In this document: one piece after another, positions 1 through 7,971 of the stretch | How positions within the stretch are numbered: position 1 is the stretch's first letter | How the letters are laid out: each line of letters begins with the position of its first letter | From: Magnetococcales bacterium | GTDB taxonomy: Bacteria; Pseudomonadota; Magnetococcia; Magnetococcales; Magnetaquicoccaceae | NCBI GenBank assembly: GCA_015229095.1 | Contig: JADGCE010000015.1 | Coordinates: forward strand, 7,391-32,692 | DNA: 25,302 nucleotides | Direction: 5' to 3' | The notes under the pieces: generated by a model | The model's database searches: none | What the model saw: only the letters and a program-made list of their open reading frames with translations | Told to the model about the DNA's origin: nothing | Position numbers and translations under genes: made by a program

Positions 1-1067
1 TGTATGGCGCGCTGCTCCATCTGCGCGCCGAACTCTATCGCCGCCATGGGTTGGCCTCCTACCGTGCCCCCTGTCCGGTGATCAGCGTCGGCAATCTGTC
101 GGCGGGGGGGACCGGCAAAACCCCCATGGTGCTCTGGCTGGCGCAACGCCTGCGGGGCTGGCCGCAGCGGTTGGCCATTGTCAGTCGGGGCTATGGCGCC
201 GCTGCCCGACCGGTTGCCGACGGGCCCCGGGGGGTGACGGTGGTGGCCGACCCCGATGGGATACGCCTCGCCAGCCCCCAGGCAGGGGATGAGCCCCTGC
301 TGCTGGCCCGCAATCTGCCGGGGGTCACCGTTCTTACCGGGGCCAACCGGGCCCGTTTGATCGAATATGCCGTCACCCGCTACGGTGCCGGGATCATTCT
401 CATGGATGATGGGTTTCAACACCTGCGGGTTCAGCGGGATCTGGATCTGCTTCTGATGGATGCCCGGCACCCCCTGGGCAATGGCCATGTGCTGCCGGGA
501 GGTATTTTGCGGGAGTGGCCCCGGGCTGTGCAGCGTGCGGACGCCATTCTGCTGACCCGTTGCCCCACCGAGGCGCTGTTTGAGCAGGCCAGGGAGATAC
601 TGGCCCCCTGGGTCTGTGACAAACCCCTGTTGCGTGCCGATCATCAAGGGGTTGCCTGCCTGCGCCTGGGGGATGAACAACCCCTGCCCCTCGCCACCCT
701 GGCTCAACAGCCCGTTTTGGCCTTTTGCGGCATTGCCCGTCCCGACTCGTTCGCCCGCTCCCTGGCCGCCATTTCTGTCTCCAGCCGCGCTTTTTTGGCC
801 TTTCCGGACCATTTTGCCTTTACCCGTGCGAGCATCACCCGGCTCATCCAGCAGGCCCGTGCCTGCCAGGCTGAGGCACTGCTCTGCACGGAAAAAGATG
901 CGGTCAAGGTGCAACCCGAATGGCTGGAGGAGGGGACATCCGCCTTTCCCCTCTACTATCTCCGTATGCGGATGCACTTTGCGACGGAACCGCTCTGGCT
1001 CAACCAGCGCCTGCGGCTGTTGCTGGGGCCGGCAGGTCCAGACGCCGGGCCTCATCCACCAGCATGA
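1..1067 (+). CDS. lpxK: Tetraacyldisaccharide 4'-kinase LpxK (5' truncated by window edge)
   Basis: LpxK phosphorylates the 4' position of the tetraacyldisaccharide-1-phosphate precursor of lipid A, at the inner face of the inner membrane. The reading frame is already open at position 3 and reads YGALLHLRAELYRRHG before the conserved part, so the true start lies upstream of the window and the TTG at 51 is not the real start. The P-loop is visible as GNLSAGGTGKTP (about 90-125), followed by family segments such as LTGANR and ILMDDGFQHLRVQRDLDLLL and a C-terminal CTEKDAVK motif. About 355 residues are visible, close to the usual family length, so only a short N-terminal piece should be missing. 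The 3' end overlaps the convergent Trm112-family gene by 68 bp. The last ~20 residues (PAGPDAGPHPPA) look like unconserved read-through into that gene. Identification is secure. Confidence 0.96.
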   Translation, partial: YGALLHLRAELYRRHGLASYRAPCPVISVGNLSAGGTGKTPMVLWLAQRLRGWPQRLAIVSRGYGAAARPVADGPRGVTVVADPDGIRLASPQAGDEPLLLARNLPGVTVLTGANRARLIEYAVTRYGAGIILMDDGFQHLRVQRDLDLLLMDARHPLGNGHVLPGGILREWPRAVQRADAILLTRCPTEALFEQAREILAPWVCDKPLLRADHQGVACLRLGDEQPLPLATLAQQPVLAFCGIARPDSFARSLAAISVSSRAFLAFPDHFAFTRASITRLIQQARACQAEALLCTEKDAVKVQPEWLEEGTSAFPLYYLRMRMHFATEPLWLNQRLRLLLGPAGPDAGPHPPA

Positions 1068-1200
1068 CGGGAACCCCCTCCCGGATGGCAAAGGCCAGAC
1101 GGTCGGCTTTGCAGATCAGCTCTCTGGCCTCCCGATCCAACACCAACGGGCCCTTGCATTGCGGGCAGACCAGAATGGTCAACAACTCTTTGTCAATCAT
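1000..1200 (-). CDS. Trm112 family protein (YcaR-like), 66 aa
   Basis: A small zinc-ribbon-like protein of the Trm112/YcaR family. Visible family marks are LLTILVCPQCKGPL near the N-terminus, ELICKADRLAFAI in the middle, and EGVPVMLVDEAR at the end. The CPQC pair (C12, C15) and C30 remain from the metal-binding set; a fourth Cys is not obvious. Start: an in-frame ATG exists further upstream at 1248, but family alignment begins at MIDKELL, so I take ATG at 1200. GAGG lies about 9-12 bases upstream of it. Bacterial relatives are typically encoded just after lpxK and before kdsB in the same direction. Here the gene is on the opposite strand with its 3' end inside lpxK, which is unusual. Eukaryotic Trm112 activates methyltransferases; the bacterial role is poorly defined, so no specific function is assigned. 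Confidence 0.88.
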   Translation of the reverse strand: MIDKELLTILVCPQCKGPLVLDREARELICKADRLAFAIREGVPVMLVDEARRLDLPAPATAAGAG

Positions 1201-1292
1201 GGGCGCGACCTCACGGGATGGCAAACGTTTGTCAAGGATCCCGCACACGCCCCCCTGGCCATGCTGCAGGGGAGGAGGGGAACCACGCCGCC

Positions 1293-1301
1293 ACTATACC
1301 A
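1293..1301 (-). promoter_or_regulatory. Candidate extended -10 promoter for the Trm112-family gene
   Basis: Read on the minus strand, the site is TGG-TATAGT, an extended -10 element (TGn plus 5 of 6 TATAAT matches), about 93 bp upstream of the ATG at 1200. No good -35 is present 17 bp upstream (TTCCTG). This is a sequence match only. Confidence 0.35.
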
Positions 1302-1354
1302 GCATCGGCGGCAACCAGGAAAGCGGGAATGCGACGATACGATGAAAGTCTTCG

Positions 1355-1383
1355 TTGCCATTTGCCCTGGAAGGCCGTTAAAC
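1355..1383 (+). promoter_or_regulatory. Candidate sigma-70-like promoter for argS
   Basis: TTGCCA (5 of 6 to TTGACA), a 17-bp spacer, then TTAAAC, a weak -10 with 3 of 6 matches. It sits 30 bp upstream of the argS ATG in the 213-bp divergent gap between the Trm112-family gene and argS. The gap also holds two inverted repeats, CCCCTG/CAGGGG (1252-1272) and GCCGCC/GGCGGC (1287-1312). Moderate to low support. Confidence 0.3.
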
Positions 1384-1413
1384 TCCCCGGAGGAGGGGAT
1401 TCACGGATAAGGG

Positions 1414-3132
1414 ATGGGAACAACAGTGCGCAATAGGATCGATCACCTGGTGACTGCCAGTCTGGAACGCTTGCGTCGTGAGGGGCTGTTTCCTCCCGAT
1501 TGGCCGTTTGTGTTCAGTGTGGAGCGGCCACGGGAGAAAAGCCACGGCGATTTTGCCACCAATGCCGCTCTGGTCCTGGCCAAGGCCGCCCGTCTGTCGC
1601 CGCGCCTGCTGGCCGACAGGATTGTCGCCGCCCTGCCGGAACAGCAGGATGTGGAACGCTGGGAGGTGGCCGGACCGGGATTTATCAATTTTTTTCTTTC
1701 GGCCAGCTGCCTGCAGACGGTGATTCCCGCCATTCAGCAGGCGGGTTCCCGTTTCGGAGAGAGCAGCAGCGGGGCCGGACGCCGGGTGCAGGTGGAGTTT
1801 GTCTCCGCCAACCCCACCGGTCCCATGCACCTGGGGCACGGTCGGGGGGCGGTGGCGGGTGATGTGATCGCCCGCTTGCTGCAGGCCATCGGCTGCACGG
1901 TGGAGCGGGAATATTATATCAACGATGCCGGTGCCCAGACCCTGGTGCTGGGACGCTCGGTGCTGTTCCGCTATCACGCCCTCTACGGCCAGGAGCGGGA
2001 GATGCCGGAAGGGTGTTATCCGGGGGAATATGTGGAGGAGATTGCCCAGGCCCTGCGGCAGCGGGACGGGGAGCGCTGGCTGAGCAGCTCCCTGACGGAG
2101 GATCCCCCCATGGCGGTGGTGGAGTTTGCCATGCAGCAATGTCTGCACTGGATCCGCGCCGATCTGGCCCTGCTCAACATCACCTTCGACACCTGGTTTT
2201 CAGAACGCACCCTCCACCAACAGGGGGGCATCCTGCGCGCCGTTGCCCAGTTGGAGGCTCAGGGATTGATCTACGAGGGGTTGCCGGACCCCCCCAAAGG
2301 CAAACAGTTGGAAAGCTGGCAGGCCCGGCCCCAGCGGCTGTTTCGTTCCAGCCAGTTCGGTGACGAAGTGGACCGTCCCTTGCAGAAGTCGGATGGCAGT
2401 TTCACCTATTTTGCAGCCGATATGGCCTATCACCTGGACAAAGCCCAACGGGGTTTTGACGCCCTCGTCAATGTTTGGGGGGCCGACCATGGGGGGTATG
2501 TCAAACGGGTGCAGGCCGCCCTGGCCGCCTTGACCGGGAAAAAAGATCTGCTGACCATCTGCCTGGTGCAGATGGTGACGCTTCTGCGGGGGGGGCAGCC
2601 GGTGCGCATGTCCAAACGCTCCGGCACCTTTGTCACCCTGCGGGAGGTGGTGGAGGAGGCGGGATCCGATGCGGTGCGTTTTTGGTTTTTGCTCCGCTCG
2701 GCCGGGGCCAACCTGGATTTTGACCTGGATCTGGCCATGGCAAAAACCAACGAAAATCCCGTATTCTATGTACAATATGCCCACGCCAGGGTGCACTCTT
2801 TGGAACGTCGGTTGCGGGAAAGAGGGTTGGCAGAAAGCTCCGAGCCCCCGCTGCTGGCCCGTCTGACCGAAGCCGCAGAGTTGGATCTGTTGCGATTGTT
2901 GAGCCGCTTTCCGGAGATGATCGAACAGGCCGCCCTGGAAAAAGAGCCGCACAAGGTGCCCTACTATCTTTTGGAATTGTCGGCAGCCTTTCACACCTAC
3001 TATAATGGCTGCAAAATTTTGGAGGAAGATGCCCAGTTGCGCGGGGCCAGGCTCGCCCTGGTGCGTGCTGTGGGTCAGGTTGTTGCCAATGGTTTAACTC
3101 TACTGGGCGTACATGCCCCGGAGCAGATGTGA
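1414..3132 (+). CDS. argS: Arginyl-tRNA synthetase
   Basis: Class I aminoacyl-tRNA synthetase that charges tRNA-Arg in the cytoplasm. At 572 aa it matches the usual ~575. The N-terminal Add1 tRNA-binding domain ends around residue 115. The HIGH signature appears as SANPTGPMHLGHGRG (H139-L-G-H142), the KMSKS loop as RMSKRSG (M399-S-K-R402), and the C-terminal DALR anticodon-binding domain ends in LLGVHAPEQM, near the typical ArgRS C-terminus. The start is ATG 1414; a GGAGGAGG stretch lies ~20 bases upstream and a weaker TAAGGG directly precedes the ATG, so the exact start is slightly uncertain (GTG at 1426 is an alternative). The stop overlaps the next gene's GTG in the sequence GTGA, so the SPOR protein is probably translationally coupled to it. 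Confidence 0.97.
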   Translation: MGTTVRNRIDHLVTASLERLRREGLFPPDWPFVFSVERPREKSHGDFATNAALVLAKAARLSPRLLADRIVAALPEQQDVERWEVAGPGFINFFLSASCLQTVIPAIQQAGSRFGESSSGAGRRVQVEFVSANPTGPMHLGHGRGAVAGDVIARLLQAIGCTVEREYYINDAGAQTLVLGRSVLFRYHALYGQEREMPEGCYPGEYVEEIAQALRQRDGERWLSSSLTEDPPMAVVEFAMQQCLHWIRADLALLNITFDTWFSERTLHQQGGILRAVAQLEAQGLIYEGLPDPPKGKQLESWQARPQRLFRSSQFGDEVDRPLQKSDGSFTYFAADMAYHLDKAQRGFDALVNVWGADHGGYVKRVQAALAALTGKKDLLTICLVQMVTLLRGGQPVRMSKRSGTFVTLREVVEEAGSDAVRFWFLLRSAGANLDFDLDLAMAKTNENPVFYVQYAHARVHSLERRLRERGLAESSEPPLLARLTEAAELDLLRLLSRFPEMIEQAALEKEPHKVPYYLLELSAAFHTYYNGCKILEEDAQLRGARLALVRAVGQVVANGLTLLGVHAPEQM

Positions 3133-4499
3133 CTCCCCGTTACCCGACTTCTGCACGTTTTCGGCGTCATCAGCGGCAATTTCCCCTGCTGCCGGTCTTG
3201 GGTGCTGCCCTGTTGGTTGGGGTGGGCGTGTACGCGCTGCTGCCCTCCAAACCGGAGCCGGCCAAGACGACGGCCCAACCGCCGCAGGAGGTCGTCGAGC
3301 GGGCAGAACAGGCGCCCCGTTCCCCGCCGGTTGCCCCGGAGAGACCGTCCGTCGTCAAAACGGAGAGTAAACCCCAGGCCGAGGCCAAACTGGCGATCAA
3401 ACCGGAGAGCCGACAGGTGCCTGTGGGCGAACCCAAGCCGGCCCCGCAATCGGCTGGCAAGGCGGCGCCCTCTCTGGAAAAAGCGGATGTCAAGACGACC
3501 ACCCGCACCGATGGCAAACCGGATCTCCAGGCGGCCAACCGCCCGGAGAGCAAGCCGGACCTGAAGGCAGCCGCCCAGGCGGAACCCAAGCCGGAACCCA
3601 AGGCAGAGCCCAAGTCGGAATCCAGGTCAAGCGGGCGGCAGGAGATCAAACTGGAGATCAAACCGGAGAGTCTGCCCGCGCGCAGGCCGGAGAGCAGACC
3701 GGAGAATAAAGCGGAAGGCAAGGCGGAATCCGCAGCCAAAAAGGGGGAGTCCAAGGGAGAGACAGAATCCGGCGGCAAGGGCAAAGAGAAGGCGGTGTCG
3801 GGCGCAGAGACACCGCAAAAGCCCCCCCTGCTGCCCCAGCCCAACCGGGAAGAGGAGAGCAGTGCGGCCAACCATCCCCTGCCCGATGCACTCCCACCCA
3901 GACCTCGGGAGCAGGAGATGGATCTGACCTTTTACAAAGGGTTGGCCAACAAAAGGATGATCCTTCCGGAGGAGCCCCCCGGCAAAAAGGTGATACCGCC
4001 CTTTTTGGCCTCTTACACGCCCACCACACCGGGTGGCAAGCGGATTGATGCGCTGGGCGGCCATGACAAGAGCGTGGTCAAGCCGGTTGCACCCAAACCA
4101 CTCCCGGATGGCAAAGGGGTGGGGGATGCCCATCCTTCGACAGAGGCAAAAAAAGCGGCTCCGGAGAACAAAACGGCCACCGAGGCTCGGAAGCCGCCGG
4201 CTGAGACGGAAAAACCGCCGGCGGACTCCAAAAAGCAACCGGCAGAATCCGCCAAGAAAAAGAGCTATCAGGTGCAGATCGCCATTCTTTCCGACCTTAA
4301 AAATGCCACGGCCCTGGTGGAAAAATTGCGTGCCCAAGGGGCCGGCAATCCCCGTATCAGCACCCTCAAATATGACTCCGGGCGCTCCGTTTTTCGGGTA
4401 CGTTTGGGTCCGTTTGCCAGCCAGGGCGAGGCGGCCAAGGCGGGTCAGCGTTGGCAAACCATAGGCCAACCGGCACTTATTACCGCTGTGGATGAGTAG
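3129..4499 (+). CDS. SPOR domain-containing membrane protein with long charged Pro/Lys/Glu linker
   Basis: A 456-aa bitopic inner-membrane protein. A short basic cytoplasmic N-terminus (RYPTSARFRRHQRQF) is followed by one transmembrane helix at about residues 18-40, a ~330-residue low-complexity periplasmic region rich in Lys, Glu, Pro and Ala, and a C-terminal SPOR domain from about residue 378 (YQVQIAILSDL through RVRLGPFASQGEA). SPOR domains bind denuded glycan strands of septal peptidoglycan, so a role in cell division or envelope remodelling is likely; the specific protein (FtsN-like or DedD-like) cannot be decided. Imperfect repeats such as KPES(K/R)PDLKA and EPKPEPKAEPK fill residues ~80-220. 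The GTG start at 3129 overlaps the argS stop (GTGA). SPOR proteins often follow argS in alphaproteobacteria, which supports the call. Confidence 0.88.
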   Translation: MTPRYPTSARFRRHQRQFPLLPVLGAALLVGVGVYALLPSKPEPAKTTAQPPQEVVERAEQAPRSPPVAPERPSVVKTESKPQAEAKLAIKPESRQVPVGEPKPAPQSAGKAAPSLEKADVKTTTRTDGKPDLQAANRPESKPDLKAAAQAEPKPEPKAEPKSESRSSGRQEIKLEIKPESLPARRPESRPENKAEGKAESAAKKGESKGETESGGKGKEKAVSGAETPQKPPLLPQPNREEESSAANHPLPDALPPRPREQEMDLTFYKGLANKRMILPEEPPGKKVIPPFLASYTPTTPGGKRIDALGGHDKSVVKPVAPKPLPDGKGVGDAHPSTEAKKAAPENKTATEARKPPAETEKPPADSKKQPAESAKKKSYQVQIAILSDLKNATALVEKLRAQGAGNPRISTLKYDSGRSVFRVRLGPFASQGEAAKAGQRWQTIGQPALITAVDE

Positions 4500-4581
4500 T
4501 GCTTCCCATCCCCCGGATCGGGATGCCGGGCTTCTTCTCTGATGGACCGTTTTACCGCACAAAAAAGGCTGTGAGTGTACC

Positions 4582-7500
4582 ATGCGTCAGGAACAGGAGA
4601 GACCGGCAACCCTTTTGATTGTCGATGATGCCCCGGACAGTATCGCCTTGTTGCGGGGTGTGTTGAAATCAAGCTATCGCGTGCTGTCGGCTTCCCAGGG
4701 TGAAGAGGCCTTGCAGATTGTCGATTCCCAGTCGATCGATTTAATCTTGCTGGATGTCGTCATGCCCGGCATGGACGGCTTTTCGGTCTGCAAAAAACTG
4801 AAAGAAAATGAAAACAGCCGGGATATCCCTGTTATCTTTGTGACATCCAAAAAAGATCATGCCAGCGAGTCTAAAGGTTGGAGATTGGGTGCGGTGGATT
4901 ATTTGACCAAACCCATCAACCCGCCTGCGGTGGTGGCCAGGGTGCGGGTCCATTTGGATTTGAAGCGGCAAAGGGATCTCCTGGCGCATCAAACCCATGT
5001 CTGGACGGAGCGGGGAGAGCATCTGCGCTCCATCCTGGACAATGCCTTGGATGCCATTGTGACCATCGATTTGCAGGGTCGGATCATGGATTTCAATCCG
5101 GCTGCGGAGCGGTTGTTTGGCTTTGCGCAGAAAGATGTGCTGGGCCGGGATATGGCCGAGCGGATCATTCCCCCGGAGTTTCGCGGGCGTTATCAAGCCG
5201 CCATGAAGCGCTGGTCAACCTATGCAGGGCGCGTGCAGCCATTCACCCGGCGTATCGAGATGCCCGGTTTGCGTGGAGATGGTACACGGGTCGATCTGCA
5301 AATCGCCCTGACCATGGTCTCCAGCATGGGAAAATGCCACTTTACCGCCTTCATGCAGGATATTACCGAGCGCAAGCAGTTGCTGAAATCCCTCAACGAG
5401 GCCCTGCTGGTTGCCGAATCCTCCAACCGGGCAAAATCCGACTTTATCGCCAATATGAGCCATGAAATCCGCACACCGATGAACGGCGTGTTGGGGATGA
5501 TCGAGTTGGCCCTGGGCACCGAGCTGCCTGAGCAGGCCAGGGAGTTTTTGGTCCATGCCAAATCGTCGTCGTTTATCCTGCTGCGGGTGATCAACGATAT
5601 TCTGGACTATTCCAAGATTGAAGCCGGCAAATTGCTCATGGAGTCGGTGGATTTTACACTGGAAGAGCTGCTGACGGACGCGATCCATCTGTTTCGGCAG
5701 ACGGCCACCGAGAAGGCCCTGGAACTGGTGGTCTCCGCACCGCTGCATCTCTGTGGTCCGCTGAAGGGCGATCGTTTACGCATTCAACAGGTTTTGATCA
5801 ATCTGGTCGGCAATGCCATCAAGTTTACCCCGGCGGGCATGATTCATCTCAAGGTGCGAGTTCTGGAACAAAGCGACAGCGATGCGCTCTGGGAGTTTGC
5901 CGTGCAGGATACCGGCATTGGCCTCAGCGCAGAGCAAATGGCGGCCCTCTTTTCCCCGTTTGTGCAGGCGGACAGCAGCATTACCCGCACATTTGGCGGT
6001 TCAGGTCTGGGGCTGACCATCTGCAAACGGCTGGTGGAGATGATGGGGGGTAAAATATGGGTCACCAGTACCCCCCATGTGGGCAGCACTTTCTCTTTTA
6101 CCGTGCGTCTGGGCATCCCCCCCTCCCCCTCTGCCGCCCTGGAGGGGCCGCCTGAGGCCCTTCAAGGGATCAAAGTGCTGGTGGTGGATGACAATGAGGA
6201 GGCCCTCCGGGTCTGCACGGAAATTCTCACCCGTCTGGGCTTGGCGGTGGAGTCTGCGGCAAGCGGTCAACAGGGGCTGGAACTGTTGCGGTTGGCCGCC
6301 GCCCCACAGGGCTTGCCGTATCGGCTGGTGCTGGTGGACAGTCGGATGCCAGGCATGGATGGGTTGGAAATGGTGCAAAAGATGCGGGCCGACCCGCTGT
6401 TGAATGGTGGTCAGCCGTACAAGGTGCTGCTGATGAGCACCTTTGGCAAGGTGGATCGGCTTCAGTACACCCACCGGGTGGGGGTGGATGGCTCTTTGCT
6501 CAAACCCATGATCCCCGCCGTATTGCGGGAGAGAATTCTGGAACTGTTGGGGCAAACCGCGCCTTCGTTCTCCCGTGTTCATGAGGCGGTTCGGTGGGAC
6601 AAGGAGAGGGTGTTGCGCAGCGTGGGGGGGGCCCAGGTGTTGCTGGTCGAGGATAACCCCATCAATCAAAAGGTGGCGCGGGAGATGCTGGAGGGGGTGG
6701 GGGTGGTCGTCACCCTGGCCTCGCAGGGGCAGGAGGCCATCGACCTGCTGCTGAATCAGCCTTTTGAATTGGTCTTCATGGATGTGCAGATGCCCGTGCT
6801 GGATGGTTACCAGGCGACTCGCCGACTGCGCGCCATGCCATCGTTCCAGACGCTGCCCATCATTGCCATGACCGCGCACGCCCTGGCCGGCGACCGGGAG
6901 GCCTGTTTGGCCGCCGGCATGAACGATTTTATTGCCAAACCCATTGATCTGCAGCAACTCTTCCGCGTGTTGATCCAATGGCTTCCGGAGCGTGACAACC
7001 CGGTCGTGCTGCCCGTTGCGCCGACCCCGGCACCGGAAGAGGGTTGGGAAAATGTGCCGGGTGTGGAGGTGCGGGAGGCCTTGACCCAGTTGGGTGTCAG
7101 CCTCTCTTTTTACAGAAAAATGTGGGGCGATTTTCGGCGGGATTATCAACAGGCCGGCACGGAGATCGGCGCGCTGTTGTGGGAGGCAGAGGATCCCGCC
7201 GCAGGACGGCGGCAGGCGCATTCCATCAAGGGGGTGGCGGCCAACCTGGGGGCGCGCCGGTTGGCAGAGGCCGCCGCTGCGTTGGAACAGGGGATCGCCG
7301 ACAACCGCCGTGCAGAGTGGCCCTCGTTGCTGGAAAGCTTCACCCAGGCCCTGGCGCAGGCCCTGGAGTCCGCCGTTGTGCTGGAACAGGAGCCCTTGTC
7401 CCAGGCAGAGGTGGCTCCGGTTTTGCCGGCAACGGAGATCATCGACTGGGAGGCCGTGGTGCGACACATCACCACGATGGCCTACTGGTTGCGGAAAGGC

Positions 7501-7659
7501 AACGTCAAGGCCGCCGAGAGCCTGGAGCCATTGCAAAAACTGTTGACCGGGACGGTACTGGAAGGGAAGCTGCTTCAGTTGACGCAAGAGATGGGGCAAT
7601 TTTCTTTCGCCGCCGCCCGTCAGACCCTGAAAGCCATCGCCGACCTTTGCCCCGAATGA
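4582..7659 (+). CDS. Hybrid sensor histidine kinase: REC-PAS-HisKA-HATPase-REC-REC-HPt
   Basis: A 1025-aa soluble phosphorelay kinase without predicted membrane segments. Domains in order: an N-terminal receiver (residues 10-130; acidic pair D15-D16, phosphoacceptor D58 in LLDVVMPGMDG, Lys in LTKP); a PAS domain (~150-270); HisKA with H294 in NMSHEIRTPMNG; HATPase (~395-510, N box NLVGNAIKF, G1 DTGIGL, G2 GGSGLGL); receiver 2 (from ~530, D586 in LVDSRMPGMDG); receiver 3 (from ~684, D734 in FMDVQMPVLDG, Lys in IAKPIDL); and an HPt domain with H880 in HSIKGVAANLGA. A helical tail of ~50 residues follows. All phosphotransfer residues are present, so an intramolecular relay H294 to D to H880 is expected. 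The signal is unknown; the PAS has no diagnostic ligand motif. The upstream gap is 82 bp with no strong ribosome-binding site. A relay to the partner-switch protein at 12438-14144 is inference. Confidence 0.95.
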   Translation: MRQEQERPATLLIVDDAPDSIALLRGVLKSSYRVLSASQGEEALQIVDSQSIDLILLDVVMPGMDGFSVCKKLKENENSRDIPVIFVTSKKDHASESKGWRLGAVDYLTKPINPPAVVARVRVHLDLKRQRDLLAHQTHVWTERGEHLRSILDNALDAIVTIDLQGRIMDFNPAAERLFGFAQKDVLGRDMAERIIPPEFRGRYQAAMKRWSTYAGRVQPFTRRIEMPGLRGDGTRVDLQIALTMVSSMGKCHFTAFMQDITERKQLLKSLNEALLVAESSNRAKSDFIANMSHEIRTPMNGVLGMIELALGTELPEQAREFLVHAKSSSFILLRVINDILDYSKIEAGKLLMESVDFTLEELLTDAIHLFRQTATEKALELVVSAPLHLCGPLKGDRLRIQQVLINLVGNAIKFTPAGMIHLKVRVLEQSDSDALWEFAVQDTGIGLSAEQMAALFSPFVQADSSITRTFGGSGLGLTICKRLVEMMGGKIWVTSTPHVGSTFSFTVRLGIPPSPSAALEGPPEALQGIKVLVVDDNEEALRVCTEILTRLGLAVESAASGQQGLELLRLAAAPQGLPYRLVLVDSRMPGMDGLEMVQKMRADPLLNGGQPYKVLLMSTFGKVDRLQYTHRVGVDGSLLKPMIPAVLRERILELLGQTAPSFSRVHEAVRWDKERVLRSVGGAQVLLVEDNPINQKVAREMLEGVGVVVTLASQGQEAIDLLLNQPFELVFMDVQMPVLDGYQATRRLRAMPSFQTLPIIAMTAHALAGDREACLAAGMNDFIAKPIDLQQLFRVLIQWLPERDNPVVLPVAPTPAPEEGWENVPGVEVREALTQLGVSLSFYRKMWGDFRRDYQQAGTEIGALLWEAEDPAAGRRQAHSIKGVAANLGARRLAEAAAALEQGIADNRRAEWPSLLESFTQALAQALESAVVLEQEPLSQAEVAPVLPATEIIDWEAVVRHITTMAYWLRKGNVKAAESLEPLQKLLTGTVLEGKLLQLTQEMGQFSFAAARQTLKAIADLCPE

Positions 7660-7677
7660 GTCAATAGAGTATGGGGT

Positions 7678-7700
7678 CCCGGGGAGATTATCTCCCCGGG
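7678..7700. repeat. Perfect 11-bp inverted repeat (hairpin 1)
   Basis: Arms CCCGGGGAGAT and ATCTCCCCGGG are separated by a single T. They form a near-perfect palindrome 18 bp after the stop codon of the hybrid kinase. There is no T-run after the 3' arm. It could act as a terminator, an mRNA-stabilising hairpin, or be one copy of a dispersed palindromic element. Confidence 0.8.
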
Positions 7701-7706
7701 CGGAGT

Positions 7707-7725
7707 CCAGAGGCAGAGCCTCTGG
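7707..7725. repeat. Perfect 8-bp inverted repeat (hairpin 2)
   Basis: Arms CCAGAGGC and GCCTCTGG with an AGA loop, starting only 6 bp after hairpin 1. The motif GGAGTCCAGAGGCAGAGCC resembles GGGTCC-stem-GCAGAGCC-stem repeat units that I recall from intergenic regions of many proteobacterial genomes. Dispersal in this genome cannot be seen from one window. Confidence 0.75.
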
Positions 7726-7862
7726 TATGCAAGCATGCACACACGCCGCCCCGCACCCCCTCACCAGAGAGGGATGCAGAAAAAATCCCCATACGATGCT
7801 CCTGGAAATGTGTGAAAAAGGGTGCAATGGGCGAAAAAGGGCGTGCAGGAAGAGGTTTTTCT

Positions 7863-7871
7863 TGTTACAAT
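7863..7871 (+). promoter_or_regulatory. Candidate extended -10 promoter for the REC-histidine kinase gene
   Basis: TGT-TACAAT combines an extended -10 TGn with 5 of 6 TATAAT matches; there is no recognisable -35. It would give a 5' leader of roughly 95 nt before GTG 7972. Sequence match only. Confidence 0.33.
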
Positions 7872-7971
7872 TCGGAGCAAGGCAGTGTGAGGGGGCAGGG
7901 CTTTGGTGTCGGGTGCTCCGAGGCCTCTTTCGTTCAGGCGGTCGGGGGCCCCTTTATCCAGAAATACAGTC

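Larger units (their letters stand above)
7660..7971. other. 312-bp intergenic region with two tandem perfect hairpins
   Basis: No convincing gene. Two adjacent perfect inverted repeats lie at 7678-7725, directly after the hybrid kinase stop. A near-direct repeat GAAAAAGGG occurs at 7814 and 7833. A possible extended -10 element lies at 7863-7871. The open frame continuing upstream from the next gene to GTG 7903 is not conserved-looking and is left out. Confidence 0.6.

Noticed and set aside
4512..4530. Inverted repeat CCCGG/CCGGG after the SPOR gene as a terminator.
   Set aside because: Only a five-bp stem, imperfect inside, followed by CTTCTTCTCT rather than a T-run; too weak to call.
7903..7971. 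GTG 7903 as start of the REC-histidine kinase.
   Set aside because: The extra 23 residues are Arg/Pro-rich and unconserved; receivers normally begin within a few residues of ILIVDD.
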